DNA from: Ctenosaura bakeri
Lineage: Eukaryota > Chordata > Lepidosauria > Squamata > Iguanidae
Length of the DNA: 64,000 bases
Assembly (NCBI GenBank): GCA_948474755.1
Contig: CAOLHI010002522.1
Coordinates: forward strand, 62,001 to 126,000
Reading direction: 5' to 3'
In this document: piece after piece, positions 1-12,535 of the stretch
Position numbering within the stretch: position 1 is the stretch's first letter
Layout of the letters: each line of letters starts with the position of its first letter
Translations under genes and position numbers: made by a program
Notes under the pieces: model-generated
Databases searched by the model: none
Told to the model about the DNA's origin: nothing
The model's input: only the letters and a program-made list of their open reading frames with translations

Positions 1-639
1 GCAGTTCAGCAGCTGGGAGCAAAAAATTGATTTCACCCTCTTGGACTTTCAGTGAGTTTCTGGAGATCCAGAAAGATGATAGCTCTCTTCCACCAGCTGC
101 AAACTGTCTGGCCATCTTCCCTCCCCATGTCACTCTACCCCCCCAAAACATCCAGGCAGGATGCTACAGTCCTAGTATACTGCAGTTCTGGAAAGCTGCT
201 TTCCAGGGATAAGAGAGATGCATAATTACCCAGATGGATAGCAACAGTAGGATCACAGACTATTTTACAGCACCACAACACCAGCCCATCTTCAGGATCC
301 ATGAGGATATATGATGGTACTGTGAATTACCTGGAATATCTGCATCCTGACATACCATGCCATCTGAACTGACCCTTTCTAACCCTGTCCCATCTCATCT
401 CTCATTCTTGACCCTATAGTGCCAATAGGACTTCAGTAACTCACATCTCCTTTCATAGGCTGCTGAAAATTAGGATCAGCAAACAATGCTACTATTCTAG
501 AGTCTGAGAAAGCTTTAAATCTTTTCTTTTCCTTTTTAAATCATTTATTAATTTTAACACATTGTTAACATAATGAAAAAAAAACTAAAATTAAACTAAA
601 ACTAAAAGGCAATATTAAAACACTAAAGTAGTATACACT
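1..639. other. anonymous AT-rich DNA, no gene seen
   Basis: I see no conserved coding pattern, RNA gene or recognisable repeat here. Open frames are short and lack family motifs. The stretch from about 520 to 620 is A/T-rich low-complexity sequence. Confidence 0.5.
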
Positions 640-842
640 GGCCATTTTCAGCACTACACTGTTAGAGTGCTATTACCCCACTTTCAACATCCTGTGGAAT
701 TCTGGGGTTTGTAGTTTACTGAAGCCAAAGAGTTGTCTGGCTGAGAATTCTAAAGGCTCCTCCCTAAACTGCAAACCCCAGAATTCCATAGGATGTTGAA
801 AGTGGAATAATAGCACTATAACAGTGCAGGGCTGAAATGACC
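640..842. mobile_element. foldback MITE, GGCC-ended family, older copy
   Basis: The two halves are near reverse complements: GGCCATTTTCAGCACTACAC on the left faces GTGCAGGGCTGAAATGACC on the right. The internal arms CTTTCAACATCCTGTGGAAT and ATTCCATAGGATGTTGAAAG also pair. It has no open frame, so it is non-autonomous. The same sequence recurs at 10349, 33468, 47124 and 53555. The flanking triplets ACT and TCT are an imperfect trace of the 3-bp duplication seen at better copies. Confidence 0.8.
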
Positions 843-887
843 TCTAACTAAAACACTAAACACCAAATTACTGAAACACAAAACTAT

Positions 888-930
888 AATGACACACACA
901 CACACAAGCGCACACACGCACACATACATA
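888..930. repeat. (CA)n microsatellite, interrupted
   Basis: CA dinucleotides interrupted by GCG and TA steps. The 76-codon minus-strand frame across it owes its cysteine/valine run to this repeat. Confidence 0.9.
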
Positions 931-3900
931 ACTCTACCACTACAGAGCCAGCTAAGTAATCCTGCTAGCACTACTAGTAACCATAGCCACAGATTATTGC
1001 ATTGTTGGATTTCTTCTTGCTCAAAAAGTCCATAAATGGTTTCCAATTTGGAAAAAAAAAATTCAATTGGCTTGTCCTTTAAGACCTATGTTAGTTTGGC
1101 AGTTTGCGCTAGAAAGCTTTAAATCTTTTCTGAATCTGAAATTGAAGGGTTGGTTGTTTGAAACTTTCATCCCACAGAAAATTAATGGTGAAAGATAAAA
1201 GCTTTCCAATTTTTTCCAAACATATAATTACTTTTCAAGACATTTTTTTTCTCAAAGATTTTTCCCAGCCCTCTTTTCTAGATAGATATTTGATTATCAC
1301 CAGTAATTTGTTCTGGGAAAAGCAATTCATATACACTTATCTTTTAAATCCTGAGGTCAGTAAGATGGGACAGTGGGCATTAAGAAGTATTTAAAGCCAG
1401 CAACTCCAGTGCGTATAATCTTAAATCCTGATAATTTTGACAACTTTTTGCCTATTTCTTTTCTCTTAAAAAAATCCTTATATCTGTAAAGTTGTGGTCT
1501 CATAGCAACTGGTCAGACTTGCAAATCCTGCTGACACATCTGTTTGCATGGTTTGGGAAGTGGTTTCGTTTTTAGCTCTGCTTACCAGACAGTATGTACT
1601 GAACAGTCTTGTTGTGAACAGGGGATCAGTTTTAGAAGAGGGTGTGGAATGCTTATTCTGAGGTCTTTTTTGCAATAAACTAGTTAACATGAATAACGGA
1701 AGATTATTCATACTGAATCAGACAGTTGGTCCATATGGGATGATAGTGTCTGCACTAAGGGTGGGAAATTCAAGACCTGAGATCCGTATATGTGCCTCCA
1801 CCTCTTTGGAACAGAATTTGGAGGTTACTTTTTAAAAGTAATTCATAATTAGTTTCCCTTCTAAGTGCCTTTGATTGCTTTTGTAGTTGCACTTTTTAAA
1901 ACTAAGTGTTTGCTTTCATGTTATTCAGAAGTAATTAAAATTGATATCATTTTAGTACTGCATTTGTACTTTAAAATGGTACCATTAGTATTAAAAAAAA
2001 AAAACAACCGTCAGAATTCTGCTAGCCACTCGCCTCTGTTACAAAATACATACTTCTACCATCCATCCAGTTATTGCTTCAACATCTACAATAGAGCACA
2101 AGGTAAAATGAAAGCTAATGCTGGAACTATGTGAAATTCCTCTTCCACCATTTACTTTAGCACATCCCCCAACTATAAAAGCAACTAAAAAGATACAGTT
2201 AAATCACAAATGGAATTGCATTATCCCTTCTTGTGTTTCAGTAGCAATATTACTTAATTATGACTCTCTGTTACAGGCTTCCTCCACTTACCTAACATGT
2301 TAGGGACTGGGGCACTGTCAGAAAATGGAATTGGTTGAAAAGTACAACCCACATATGGTACTGTAGGGATCATGAAGGACTTGTTAAGGCTCAGTTGGGA
2401 CCAACTGCATGCACACTGCTTGTAAAGTCTCCTAGCCAGCTTAGCTACTGGTATTTTTTCTTCCTCTCACCTCACTTTGCAAGCAGTGTGTGTGTGAGAG
2501 AGAGAGGGGGGTTTCAAGCAGACCTCTATAGGCAAGAAGAACTGATGAAAAAATGGAAGCCCTGTCAAAATAATGGAACTCATCCTTAATTTGGAAGTGC
2601 CAAAAGAGCAAATCATCAGATAATGGAGCATCAAAAGGTGGGTGGTTTCTGTTAGGTGAGTTGTAGTAAGTTATTTCCAAGCTCTGCTTTGTATGCAAGA
2701 ATGCAGACCCATTCTTGCTCTCCAGAATTCTCCTGTGACAATTGTTTCCAGTATGTCTGTATGTGTACTCATGTAAGAAAGAGAAAGACAGAGGGAGAGG
2801 GAGGCAGAAACAAGTGAAGGAGCTATTCAGTGTTGTAAATCTGGCCCTCTTGCTTCATTTTTCATTGGCTGAGACCTCTGATTGGGTTTTCTCAAGTATC
2901 AACTACACTTAAGAAACAGGTTGCATGTTCCTGAATGCCACTGATCTTCAGCTGGTGAGTCAAAGCCCACTACTGGGTTGCAACGGCATTAATACAAGCT
3001 TACCAATACTGTGTGCATGTGTATAAATATAGGTGAAAATATCTGTCTGAAAAATGAAATATTACTGGTCTGTACTGACTGGTAGTAGTTTTCTGGGGTT
3101 CCAGACAGGAATCTTTCACAGCTTTACCTGGGAAGGAATAGGAGCAGAGAAGGAAAGAAAGACTGTTGAGCCCCAAGACTTGTGTATGTAATGCTGAATC
3201 ATATCAGAGCCCAGAAATAAACCTGGACAACAAGTACCAGAATTCCCCAAAGCCAGTCCGAATGCAGGATGGGGAAATCTAGAGGCCATAGTTAGAACAA
3301 TAACTTCTCCAAACCGAACTATAGTTTAAGGTTGCATGTAAAATGAATCTTCTTGTCTGCTTCTTGTCATTTTCTAATATACGCAGTTCCCACTTCCCAC
3401 CTCAGGTGTCTTCAGGGCCTTATCAGTTCTGCTGTCTTTCAAGAGTTCCATCTCTTTCACTGTTTAAAAACAAATTCTGACAAAGAGAAGGGAGAGCATG
3501 TTAAGGCGAGCAGTCTGACATGACATTGTATTCCACTTTTCTTTGACTCCAATTAAGGACAGTCTGTAAAGCCACTTTAAAGGAGGCACAGTAAGATGTG
3601 CCATTTCCATACACTACTGCTGACCTTTATTTTTAAGACACACACTTAAAGCTCAACTCTAGACATAGGTTGACAGTATGTGCGTCTTAACAAGGTAAGA
3701 GATGGCTCTGATTTCCGCTACAGCTTTTTATTTAAGAAATGTTCCACTACATTTATTTTGCTTGATTCTTTTAAATATTTATACCCTTAAAATAAAGCTT
3801 TCTCTTTTTTTGCTCCAGCTGCATGAAATTCAAAGGCCGCAGGTTTATTTTGAATCCAACCACAATCCTATGAGTTCTCCTCCTGATTTACATAAGAGCC

Positions 3901-4344
3901 TTATGCATCAGCGGCTAATTCTGTGAATGCTGTCTGTCTGAGAGGCTGGTTTTGTTCCCAGAATGAAAAGAAAGAAAATCTCTTCTTCAGTTTCAAGATG
4001 AAAAATGTGGCTGAGGGAATCTTCAAAGTGATTCATTATGAGGAATTAAATTTTATATTATGAGGAGAAAATACACCAAACGTTTCAGTGAGTATTGTAC
4101 CTATTCATTAAAAAGGGAGCAACCATTCTAGTCTATGAGGAAACCACAGTCAAAACTAAAATCCAGAATTAGACAGTAGATTTTATGTTCTCCAGAACTT
4201 TAGTCAAGCTAGGAGGTGTTGAAAATGAGTATAACCACAGCTGCAAGAAGGACCATGGGCTTACAAGTGGTAGAGATAGTAGGATTATCTGGTGTGTTCT
4301 CCTCTTTGACTTTCCCTAATCTGTCTTGTCCTTACCTAGACTGA
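931..4344. other. anonymous DNA, no gene seen
   Basis: About 3.4 kb without a recognisable gene or well-defined repeat. A short GT/GA-rich tract lies near 2487-2512 and a GA-rich tract near 2779-2806. Several frames of 60-90 codons show no conserved motif or splice-flanked exon structure that I can support. Confidence 0.45.
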
Positions 4345-4475
4345 AGTCCCTTCCACATTGTACAATTACAGTGGTATGATTCCACTATAACAGTCATGGC
4401 AAACCCTATGGGATTTGGAGTTTGCTGAAGCACTAGAACTCTCAGACTGAGAATTCTAAATACCCCTCTCCACAG
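4345..4475. mobile_element. degenerate foldback MITE fragment
   Basis: This fragment resembles a half-copy of the foldback group: a 'tacaattacagtggtatgat' start, an 'accctatgggattt' core and a 'ctgagaattctaaatacccc' arm. It is diverged and the ends are approximate. Confidence 0.5.
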
Positions 4476-5979
4476 TATTAAACATATATGTAGCCAGGCT
4501 GCAACCCAGTAGCAGCACAGCCTTCTTGATTGCTACTGCTGCGATCTCCAGCACCGCTTCTTTTTCTCACACTGAGCTCAGGCATTGCTGGGCTATCACA
4601 ACTGAAGCAGGGCAAAGAGAGGAGGAGAAGCAGCAGCGATCAAAGGAGGAAAGGCTCAAAGTGATACGGAGCAGTCAGTGTTGGGTGCAGTGGCAGAGAT
4701 GATCTTTCTGTAATGGAGGAAAAGTTTTTTAAAAAAGGAATGGATCCTACTTGACCCAACCCACGTGGCTTCAGATGCCCACCCTGATGATGTACCTCCT
4801 TCTACCACCTGCTGGAGGACTACCACCTTAACCCAGGCAATGAAATACATGAAGTAAGGGCAAAGAAAAACCCAAACTATTTGAAAAACATCTTGGATTA
4901 AAACTGTCACTTTTCCCCTCAGGTAGTGAAAAGATCTGAGATTGTTCTGTGAGTAAATCTTACATGCCATGTACAGGTTACTGTTTAGGCTAAAGTGCAG
5001 TTGCAGCCCTGTGCAGATTAGACTAAGGATGAGGGAAGGTAACAACTCTGTATACTTAGTCAGCATTGCATGTTTTGAAGTTTGCAAGTACAATGAAACC
5101 AAAATTTGTACTTCAGAGGAAGTTCTGGAGCAGCTTTTTAAGAGTGACTCTATGAAGGAGTCACTGCCCATCTGAGGATGAAGACACTACCTGCTGAAAA
5201 TTGATTAGAATATGAAGACAACTTTCTCTCAGCTCATCAGATGGAAGTAGAATTAAAGAGCAATCTCCAAAATGCCTCTAGGTACACAAGGAAGAGAGAG
5301 GTTTTCTGGCAATATGGACAAAACGGACAAAAGACCTCATGGTGGAATGGCACCAAGCGTTTAGGACTAACTGGAAATACTGATGTCATGAAAGGCAGAG
5401 ATGGAAGGATTTGCTGTTTATATCCACAGGCAGTTTTCACAGTAGAGAAGCCAGAAACATCATTCAAGGAGGCCGAAGATAAAAGAAGGATGCAATTGAA
5501 GAGACCATGCTAGAACACTTTGAGCTACTTCTTAGAGAAAGCATTCTTTACTACAGTGTCCCCTCCCCCATGTTTGTAAAGTGGAACTTGTAGTATTCCT
5601 CATAGTTTGCTCTACTGGGTAGGGTTGAATGCAGCTGAAGTCCAGGGCTGCTTCAATCATATAATCTAAGGCACAGTGTGTATTTAGGGCATGGAGGAAG
5701 AGAAATGCTTCCAAAGTGGGCATCACTGCACTGAAGACATACACTGGACTGCTGCTGCTGGCATAAACATAAAGCCCTGGAGGGATTGTGGTATCTACTG
5801 TCATAGTGCTGCTACTTCAGAATAGCAATGAGCCAGGAGAGATTTTGTGAACTCTGAGGGCACTTGAGGTTTGACAATGAGGAAACAAATACAGAGTCAC
5901 TGATTTTTCTGCCTCAGTGGCAAAATAACTTGATGTACCTTGGGTACACCAAGGAGCCTAAGGTGTTCTTTGATTACTC

Positions 5980-5982
<3 letters not shown>
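4476..5982. other. anonymous DNA with unrecognised open frames
   Basis: The longest open frame outside the provirus and its insert is here (minus strand 4656-5171, 171 codons). It overlaps + strand frames at 4969-5175 and 5241-5513. None shows a domain, repeat or signal that I recognise, and composition does not separate them from surrounding DNA. A decayed processed transcript is possible but not supported. Confidence 0.35.

Positions 5983-6013
<31 letters not shown>
5983..6013. repeat. (TG)n microsatellite
   Basis: About 15 uninterrupted TG units, one of the purest dinucleotide tracts in the window. Confidence 0.95.
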
Positions 6014-7714
6014 TTAAAGTGGTTACCTTTTACTGCTTCATCTCAGGAAGCAAAAATATATGAAGCTGGTTTTAGGAAGAGAAGTAGTAGCTTCCTGGGC
6101 TAGACATTGCAACCTGGTTGTTTTCAGATACTAACCCATGCCTATCATTGTCCATGTTCTTTGTTTTTGTGACCTATATGTCTTACTGTCTTTAAAAACA
6201 GCAGTAGCTGCACCAACAAAGGATGGTCATGGAAGCAGAGCTGTTTGAAAACTTATTAAATTGGAGAGCATGTATGGGGGTACAGAAACTGGTCAACAGT
6301 GCTGTGGACAATGGTATAAATTATAGGGTAAGACTGATTATAGACTGTAGAATAGTTCTAATTCTAAACCACCTCCATTTTATCCTCAGTAACAGAATAG
6401 AATGAAAGGGTTCTATTATGTGACATAAAGAGATATACTCTGTTTTACACAGACATACAACACACCCTAACTACCTCAAGCTTTATGTGTCCTTCTTGTG
6501 GCAACAAGAGGAGCTTCCAAAATTTTTCTGGATTACAGCTTCAAGAATCCACCTTGTCATATAGGCAAGAGTTGTAGTCACTGAAGTTCCTTTTTCACCA
6601 TTCATGTTCTGGGGTCTACTTTATGGCTGGGAACTCATTGGTTCCTTACACACCTTACATAAGCAGTTGCATGTGAGTGATATGGAAGAGCTCTCTTTAG
6701 TTCAAGGTTGTAGAAACAGAGTTACACATGCAGTATGCTGTGCATGGATGCACATTGCATGACAATGTGATTTCACATGGATGTGCATGCACATTATACC
6801 TTATTATTATGCAGTACACATGGAGATGCACATGTGCATTGGGCGGTGCATTTGGATGTGCAATGTTGCAATTCATTAATGAGGCTGTGTTGCACTAACA
6901 GCATATATTCTATGAGTGTAAAATTACCTTCCATCTCCTTATATATTTCAGTCAGAGAAATTCAGCTTTAGATGGGAAAAAAATGCTCTCAGCAGTTAAA
7001 ACTATAAGTTTCTGATTTCTCTGAGCAGAGTATCAGTTATGGGTTGCCCTGAAAGCCTGTGTTGATTTGACAAAAGAGTGTTATTAGCCCAATAATGTGT
7101 TTCCATGGGAGCTAATTGTTAGATCATTTTTTCATGAATTACTATGAAACACTAAAGGAAAAGGAAAGCAGGTCATTGCTCTTCCCACCTGAACATGTTA
7201 TAAATCCATCTCTGTGTGTGTGTCCTTGTATGAGCATGTGTGTGTGTAAAGAAGATGCCACACACTTTAAATCATACAAAGAGGAAACAGAGAGACCTGG
7301 CTTTGAATTCTATGAGCATCCCAGAATGGAGGAGCAGTGGATGTTGGCTCTCTGTGCTTCAAGTGTGTTTCCATGTGAAGTACATTTGAAGGTATATTTC
7401 TATATAAACACAAATACCATTTGTGGAATCTATCCACAAACCCCAGACCATCAACAGTGGGTTGAACAGAGACAATAATTTCTTGGCACACAACAACATA
7501 TTATTGTACTAGTTAACACATCAGCCTCATGAGGGCTTTCTTGGCCAGTTTATCACACCACCTTTATGGCTCCATGGCTTTAGGCAGCATCTTTCTTCCT
7601 GCCTTTGTCCCCTAATGACCATTGTTAAAACTGAACTTGTCACCTCATCGCCATACCCACAAGTCTGGCAGTTCTATTGCTATTCACTCTTACAGCCCAC
7701 TCAGAATGGTCTGC
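6014..7714. other. anonymous DNA with a TGCA-rich stretch
   Basis: No gene is recognised. From about 6724 to 6880 the words TGCA, GTGCATG and ATGTGCA recur irregularly, giving a degenerate minisatellite-like, alternating purine-pyrimidine stretch. Confidence 0.45.
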
Positions 7715-7835
7715 TCTTAGGCACTTCACTCGATGGATATGATGAAGTAGACTTAAGTCAACAAAAGCTCGTGCTACCAACTTCTTTCTCGCAGATAATC
7801 TTAAAGGTGCTATGAAATCTCTTTGCATACTGATC
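7715..7835 (+). repeat. interspersed repeat fragment (amniote 'gatgaag...aaagctcgtgc' type)
   Basis: The order 'gatgaagtagacttaagtc', 'aaaagctcgtgctacc', 'cttaaaggtgctatga' matches a repeat common in reptile genomes. A related sequence lies in the opposite orientation at about 53440-53505. Superfamily and ends are uncertain. Confidence 0.4.
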
Positions 7836-8009
7836 CAGACTATCATGGCTGTGTCTTTGAATTCTGAACAAATACTGTAAAACACTATTCATGCTCACCC
7901 GCCACAATTTCCATAACAGTACCATCTGAAACCAAAATAAGCACTGCAGCCTTGGAACCTCTCATTGTTTTCAAAAGTGGGGTGAATATCACAACACAAA
8001 TGCTATAGA

Positions 8010-8165
8010 AACCATTTCTTCTTTAGAAGATTTTAAGGAGAAATTGGATGTCCACCTGTCAGGGATCACATACTGGTGGATTTCCAAGGGGGCAGGGTTT
8101 TGGACTAGATGATTTTGCATTTCCTTCAAGTCCTATAATGTAGTCAGTCTATTGTTCCATCTGGC
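8010..8165 (+). mobile_element. CR1-like LINE 3' region fragment
   Basis: The order 'gaagattttaaggagaaatt', 'tggatgtccacctgtcaggg', 'gggttttggactagatgat' is a diverged copy of the phrase common near the 3' ends of amniote CR1-type elements. It is short, carries no open frame and has uncertain boundaries. Confidence 0.5.
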
Positions 8166-8357
8166 ATTTGAGAAAGTTTGTTTTTTTGGAGTGCAACTCC
8201 TAGAAGCCCACACCAGCATAGCGACTAGTTATTCTGGCTTAGAATTTCAGGGAGGGTGGTACCTTTCCTGAACTATTCTTTTCTGTGTAGCATGCTACCT
8301 ACTTCTCTTCTGAGGTGAAAGAGCCCTGAAGACTTAACAGTATTTTTCTCTTTAACA

Positions 8358-8562
8358 CTACACAATTATAGTACTTTCATACCACTTTAACTACTTTGGC
8401 TGCAGCTTATGAAATCCTGGAATTTGTAGTTTTATGAGGCATTTAGACATCTCTGACAGGGAGCTCTAATGCCTGGACATACTACAAATCCCAGAATTCT
8501 ACAGGATGTAGCCATGGCAGTTCAAGTGGTATGAAAGTGCTTTAAATGTGTAGTATGCTATA
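8358..8562. mobile_element. foldback MITE, variant group
   Basis: Left 'ttatagtactttcataccac' pairs with right 'gtggtatgaaagtgcttta', and 'aaatcctggaatttgtagt' pairs with 'actacaaatcccagaattct'. It is related to the GGCC-ended family but differs in the outer arms and in the 'ccatggcagttcaagtgg' segment. It is similar to 17753-17959. Confidence 0.7.
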
Positions 8563-10348
8563 CTAAAAACTTTATAGGCTGAGCACATTTATTAAGGGAG
8601 ACATCCAGAACTATTAATGTATTTTTTTTATTTTAAGAAATCCATTTTTCATAAATGTCACTGTCTCCCCCCACCTTAAGAAAAACTATAGCAACAGGTT
8701 CATTCACAGTAATTATTGGAAACCAAATACACAGAGGGATATTCAGAACACCAGCTATTCTCTGTATCAAAGCTTGCCAGTAGCTCAACAGGGTTCCTTG
8801 TCCAATATCATACAACAGCTTTGTAACTTCAAGTTTTTTCCCCTGGATGCTGTTTCAGAAAGCAAAACAATAACAGTTAAGCCGAACCTGAATAATGGAT
8901 GTGTGAGTTCATCCCAGGATACATAAGCAAGAGGAATTGCAGGGATTTTCAGAGGAAGCAATCTCATGCTTGAGGAAGGCTGCCAAAAGTGACTACAGTG
9001 GAGCCCTTGGTGTTTTGAGAATACATCTTGGATTGGCTATTTTAAGTCAACTTACCAGGGGCTATCGTACTGCAATAAAGAAATTGACATGAATGCAACT
9101 AATTATTGAAACTCTAACACCAGCATACAGCATACGACCATGGACAAGAGAAGGCATACAGATGTGTTGTCACACCATTTTTGAGAAGATGACATGATGA
9201 GGCTAGACCATGCACATTACAAAGAGCACATTTTTTCACTGAAGTTCCTTTTTCACCATTACAACAACATAGTGAATGGCTTACTATCATAAACAGTGGG
9301 CATCTGTTAACAAAGCAGCATAGCAATTGGTGGAGAGATGAGTAATATGACAATTTCTACCACAGGGATGAGACTGTAATATGGGTTGAGCTACAGCTGG
9401 GACTCAACACAATTCTGAAAGGTGCAAGTAGGCCCTTACATTTACTGTCAGGTAAGCAAATCACCAGTATTCACTTGTGGTCTCCAGTTTCCTGAAACAT
9501 CTCTCCCCCCTCTTCTCTGGAAAGAAAGAAGAAAACTATAAAAATCAAGGGGAAGTTGGGGGGAAATCACTGCATTGCCTTTGCATGTTTCCTCCACGTC
9601 ACTGACATTCCTGCTATTAGGCAGAGTAAGGCAACAGCCCCAGACAGAAGATTCTGGGTGTCCTAAATGGGTAGGATATGCTGAGCTGCTCCAATATATT
9701 TGTATTTCTCCTTTTTACTGTCAGAGTTGAGAAAGGGTGCTTGTGGGATTTCCTGCCTGTTGTGCCCCAACACCATAGTACTATGGGCACCATGCACATT
9801 GATGTAGGAGACAGGTGGTAGAGCTATTTGTTGTCTTTGCCTCGGGCAGCAAAATGTCGTGGACTGGCCCTGCTTTTCACCCGCTTCATCTCTTGAACAT
9901 ATAAACATTTGTGACATGCATTTCAAAAAACTCCCCCATCATATTCTCAACAATGAGGAAGAGTCCATGGTTGTAGAACTTTATCATGCAGTCTCGCAAG
10001 CCAAAGCAGACTCTTCACAGGAAGGATTTAAACCTGCCACCCAACATGATTAATTCTACTGATTTCAGTAGTTCTTCTGCATTGAAAATCTCAGCATCAA
10101 AGTAACTCTCCTCTTAAGAACGTTCCAATTCAATCAATCATGATTACTGTGTTCCTTGTGTCTGCAAAATCATCTCTTACACTTGTGTAAGCTGACAATA
10201 GATTTTTTTTTCCACATATGAGAAGTGATGGAGCATTCAGCCAGATTATCAGCTGATGCAAGATGAAAAACCTCACGAACTTCATTTACATTTAGACAAG
10301 CTTTGTTGATCACCTGACATCTAAGCAGAAAAAAAAACCCCTCTCTAA
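8563..10348. other. anonymous DNA, no gene seen
   Basis: No conserved frame or defined repeat is recognised. Overlapping minus-strand frames at 9617-9926 show no motif. A TAA triplet at 10346-10348 is the left target duplication of the next element. Confidence 0.45.
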
Positions 10349-10528
10349 GTCCATTTCCAGACTAGACTGTTATAGCTCTATTATTCCACTTTCAACATCC
10401 TATGGAATCCTGGGGTTTGCAGTTTAGGGAGGGGCTGGCCAGCCACTCCCTAAACCGCAAACCCCAGGATTCCATAGGATGTTGAAAGTGGAATAATAGC
10501 GCTATAACAGTCTAGTGTGGAAATGGTC
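10349..10528. mobile_element. near-perfect palindromic MITE with TAA duplication
   Basis: Two arms of about 90 bp are reverse complements with roughly four mismatches by eye, meeting at 'ggggctggccagccactccc'. TAA at 10346-10348 and TAA at 10529-10531 flank the element. Terminal GTCCATTTCC/GGAAATGGTC is a variant of the family's GGCCATTTCC. The 3-bp AT-rich duplication and terminal inversion fit PIF/Harbinger-type non-autonomous elements. The near-identity of the arms suggests a young copy or arm correction. Confidence 0.85.
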
Positions 10529-10542
10529 TAAGGCTATGAATA

Positions 10543-11404
10543 TGTTACCCTGCTTGCTTGGAACTTCCTTACGGGGATTCCCAAAAGCTGTCAAAATCGT
10601 CTCTTGTGGGGAAATTAGCTCTGAGCACTGCTTTAGCAATGCAAAGAGGGCAGGGTAATTAGGATCTTTTTAACCCAATGTTTATGGGGGTCTGGCTCAG
10701 TCAGAAATCACATAAAGAGATTCAATGAATAGCTTTATTGAATAACAATAGTTTGTACTTAAGCGCGCGCGCACACACACACACACTCATTCAAGGGCTA
10801 ATAGACTTAAAGAGTGAAAACAGGAAAAATAGGATAGTATACTGCACCTCTCCTGAAGTCTTCCGTTAGAGAGGCAGGGATCACAGCATTACATCGCCTT
10901 TTTCTTCTTGCATTCCCTCCTGTGTCCTTTTGTTTTCTGTGTTCCCTCTAGCCTTAAAACATGGACTATTTGTGGGAAAAATTTACTTTGAAGGCAAATC
11001 CTTTCCCAGGGAAAACAAACAAACAGGGCAGAAAGCAAAACATCTCCACACCTGGCATTTCCCTGATATCAGAAGATCATCTAAATAACAGGATCTTCCT
11101 CCGCTTTGAGGCTGTCCTGTGGGTTTCTGGAGGTGAGTCTCATAAGGTTTATTACTCCCAGTGCCCAACACTTTGACTCCCTTCAAGTGGACTCCTTAAA
11201 AGGTCAAAGACCATTTGTCCACCATGGAAATATAACATGAGGTCTTCTCTTGTTATGTGACTGGGGATATTTACTGGCCTGGTCTTTTTAGATGGTACCA
11301 CCGTTGATTGCCTACGTGCACATTCGAGTGACCTCTCTGGTGGGTTAGATTAATTTTATATCAAAGTTGTAAACCCTGGGACAGGGTTAGGCAAGGGGGT
11401 AACA
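10543..11404 (-). mobile_element. solo LTR, family A, with AATA target duplication
   Basis: The 862-bp unit starts TGTTACCC and ends GGGTAACA, the usual inverted TG..CA LTR termini. AATA occurs immediately outside both ends (10539-10542 and 11405-11408), a 4-bp target duplication. Orientation is minus: a minus-strand AATAAA lies at about 10733-10738, and related units at 23988 and 55186 carry the same signal about 190 bp from the same end. The shared phrase 'ggatctttttaacccaatgt' links it to the 55186 copy. A CG/CA microsatellite (10763-10787) sits inside. No internal retroviral region adjoins it. Confidence 0.75.
10763..10787. repeat. (GC)n(AC)n microsatellite
   Basis: GCGCGCGC runs directly into (AC)n. 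It lies inside the family A LTR, and the LTR at 55186 has a CA tract in the equivalent place. Confidence 0.85.
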
Positions 11405-12535
11405 AATACCAAGCACTTAACATTGTTGTTGATCTAAGTCCTAGACTAGGAGCCAGTTCTTAAGTACACAGGATAGCTGTATTGGAGGGTGGGGAATTCT
11501 TTGCATTCTAGTTCCTGACAGGCTTTTTTTTAAGAGCCCCAAAGCTGTTTCTTTTGCACTGACTTCTCTCTCTGACCTTACCCCAACCTGTCAGCCCATA
11601 TGGGAGAAAGCTGGGCTTTTTGACAAGATTCTTCTGCTTAAAGGTGAGTGGAGAATTATTTGTTGTTTTCTGAAAACATCTTAATTTGTTTAGTTAGCCA
11701 CTGAAAAACTGCATGTTCAGAGCTGTTGGAACACTGCTTAGAGAAAGAGAAGTGAAAGCAAGAGTTGATTTCTGAATCCAGCAAAAGATGGCTTTTCCTA
11801 TCTCACACAGAAACAAATCATTGTACACAGAAATCTTTCTCGATTTGTCTTTCTCTGTTACACACACATTCACACATGTATTTTCATCCGCTTGCCACAT
11901 TTACAATACTGGATCTCTCTGGCATTTGGATACAGTAGCGACATAGTCCTTTGTTGTGCTTAGAGAAATAACTTTACTAGAAATTTTGAAGCTGTTAGGG
12001 AGGGAGAGAAAACAGTGGAGGTGAAAAAAATGCAGTATTATCACCATTTACAGTTTGAAAATCATTTTCTTCTTTAGGAATGTAAATTGTGTTATGTATA
12101 GCTTGTTTGAAATAAAATTATTATGTTTGGTATTATGGTAAGTACAGCTTATTCAGAAAATAATTACAATTTTAACACGTTTAATTTTTTTTTCTTACAA
12201 ATGGGACTACAAAGTCCTGAAAAGTAAAGAACCTCCTTGGTTTTCCCAAGTTTGAGATTCAAGCAAAATAACCCAAACAATGATAAAACCCATCAACATT
12301 AACAAAACAAAGTAAATTACCTTGTCTCCTCTAGTCCTTCATTGGGTTAAGAAGATATAAAGCATTCATTCTTTCAGAAAGATATGCAAGGTGTTACCTT
12401 GCAGTAAATCACCACTCCATGATATGGTATAATTGGCAATGAACATTATTTAATTGGCACAGAATATAACATACATGTTTATGGCTGAACACCATGTGGA
12501 AAGGGACTCTGACTGAACACATACTTAGGCAAATG
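11405..12535. other. anonymous AT-rich DNA, no gene seen
   Basis: AT-rich sequence with no supported gene and no repeat I can name. Confidence 0.45.

Noticed and set aside
816..1046. Membrane-like 76-codon minus-strand frame
   Set aside because: Its hydrophobic, cysteine-rich run is encoded by a (CA)n microsatellite read in reverse.
10349..10528. Palindrome as a structured RNA gene or replication origin
   Set aside because: The same sequence recurs at many places with short duplications, which identifies it as a transposon.
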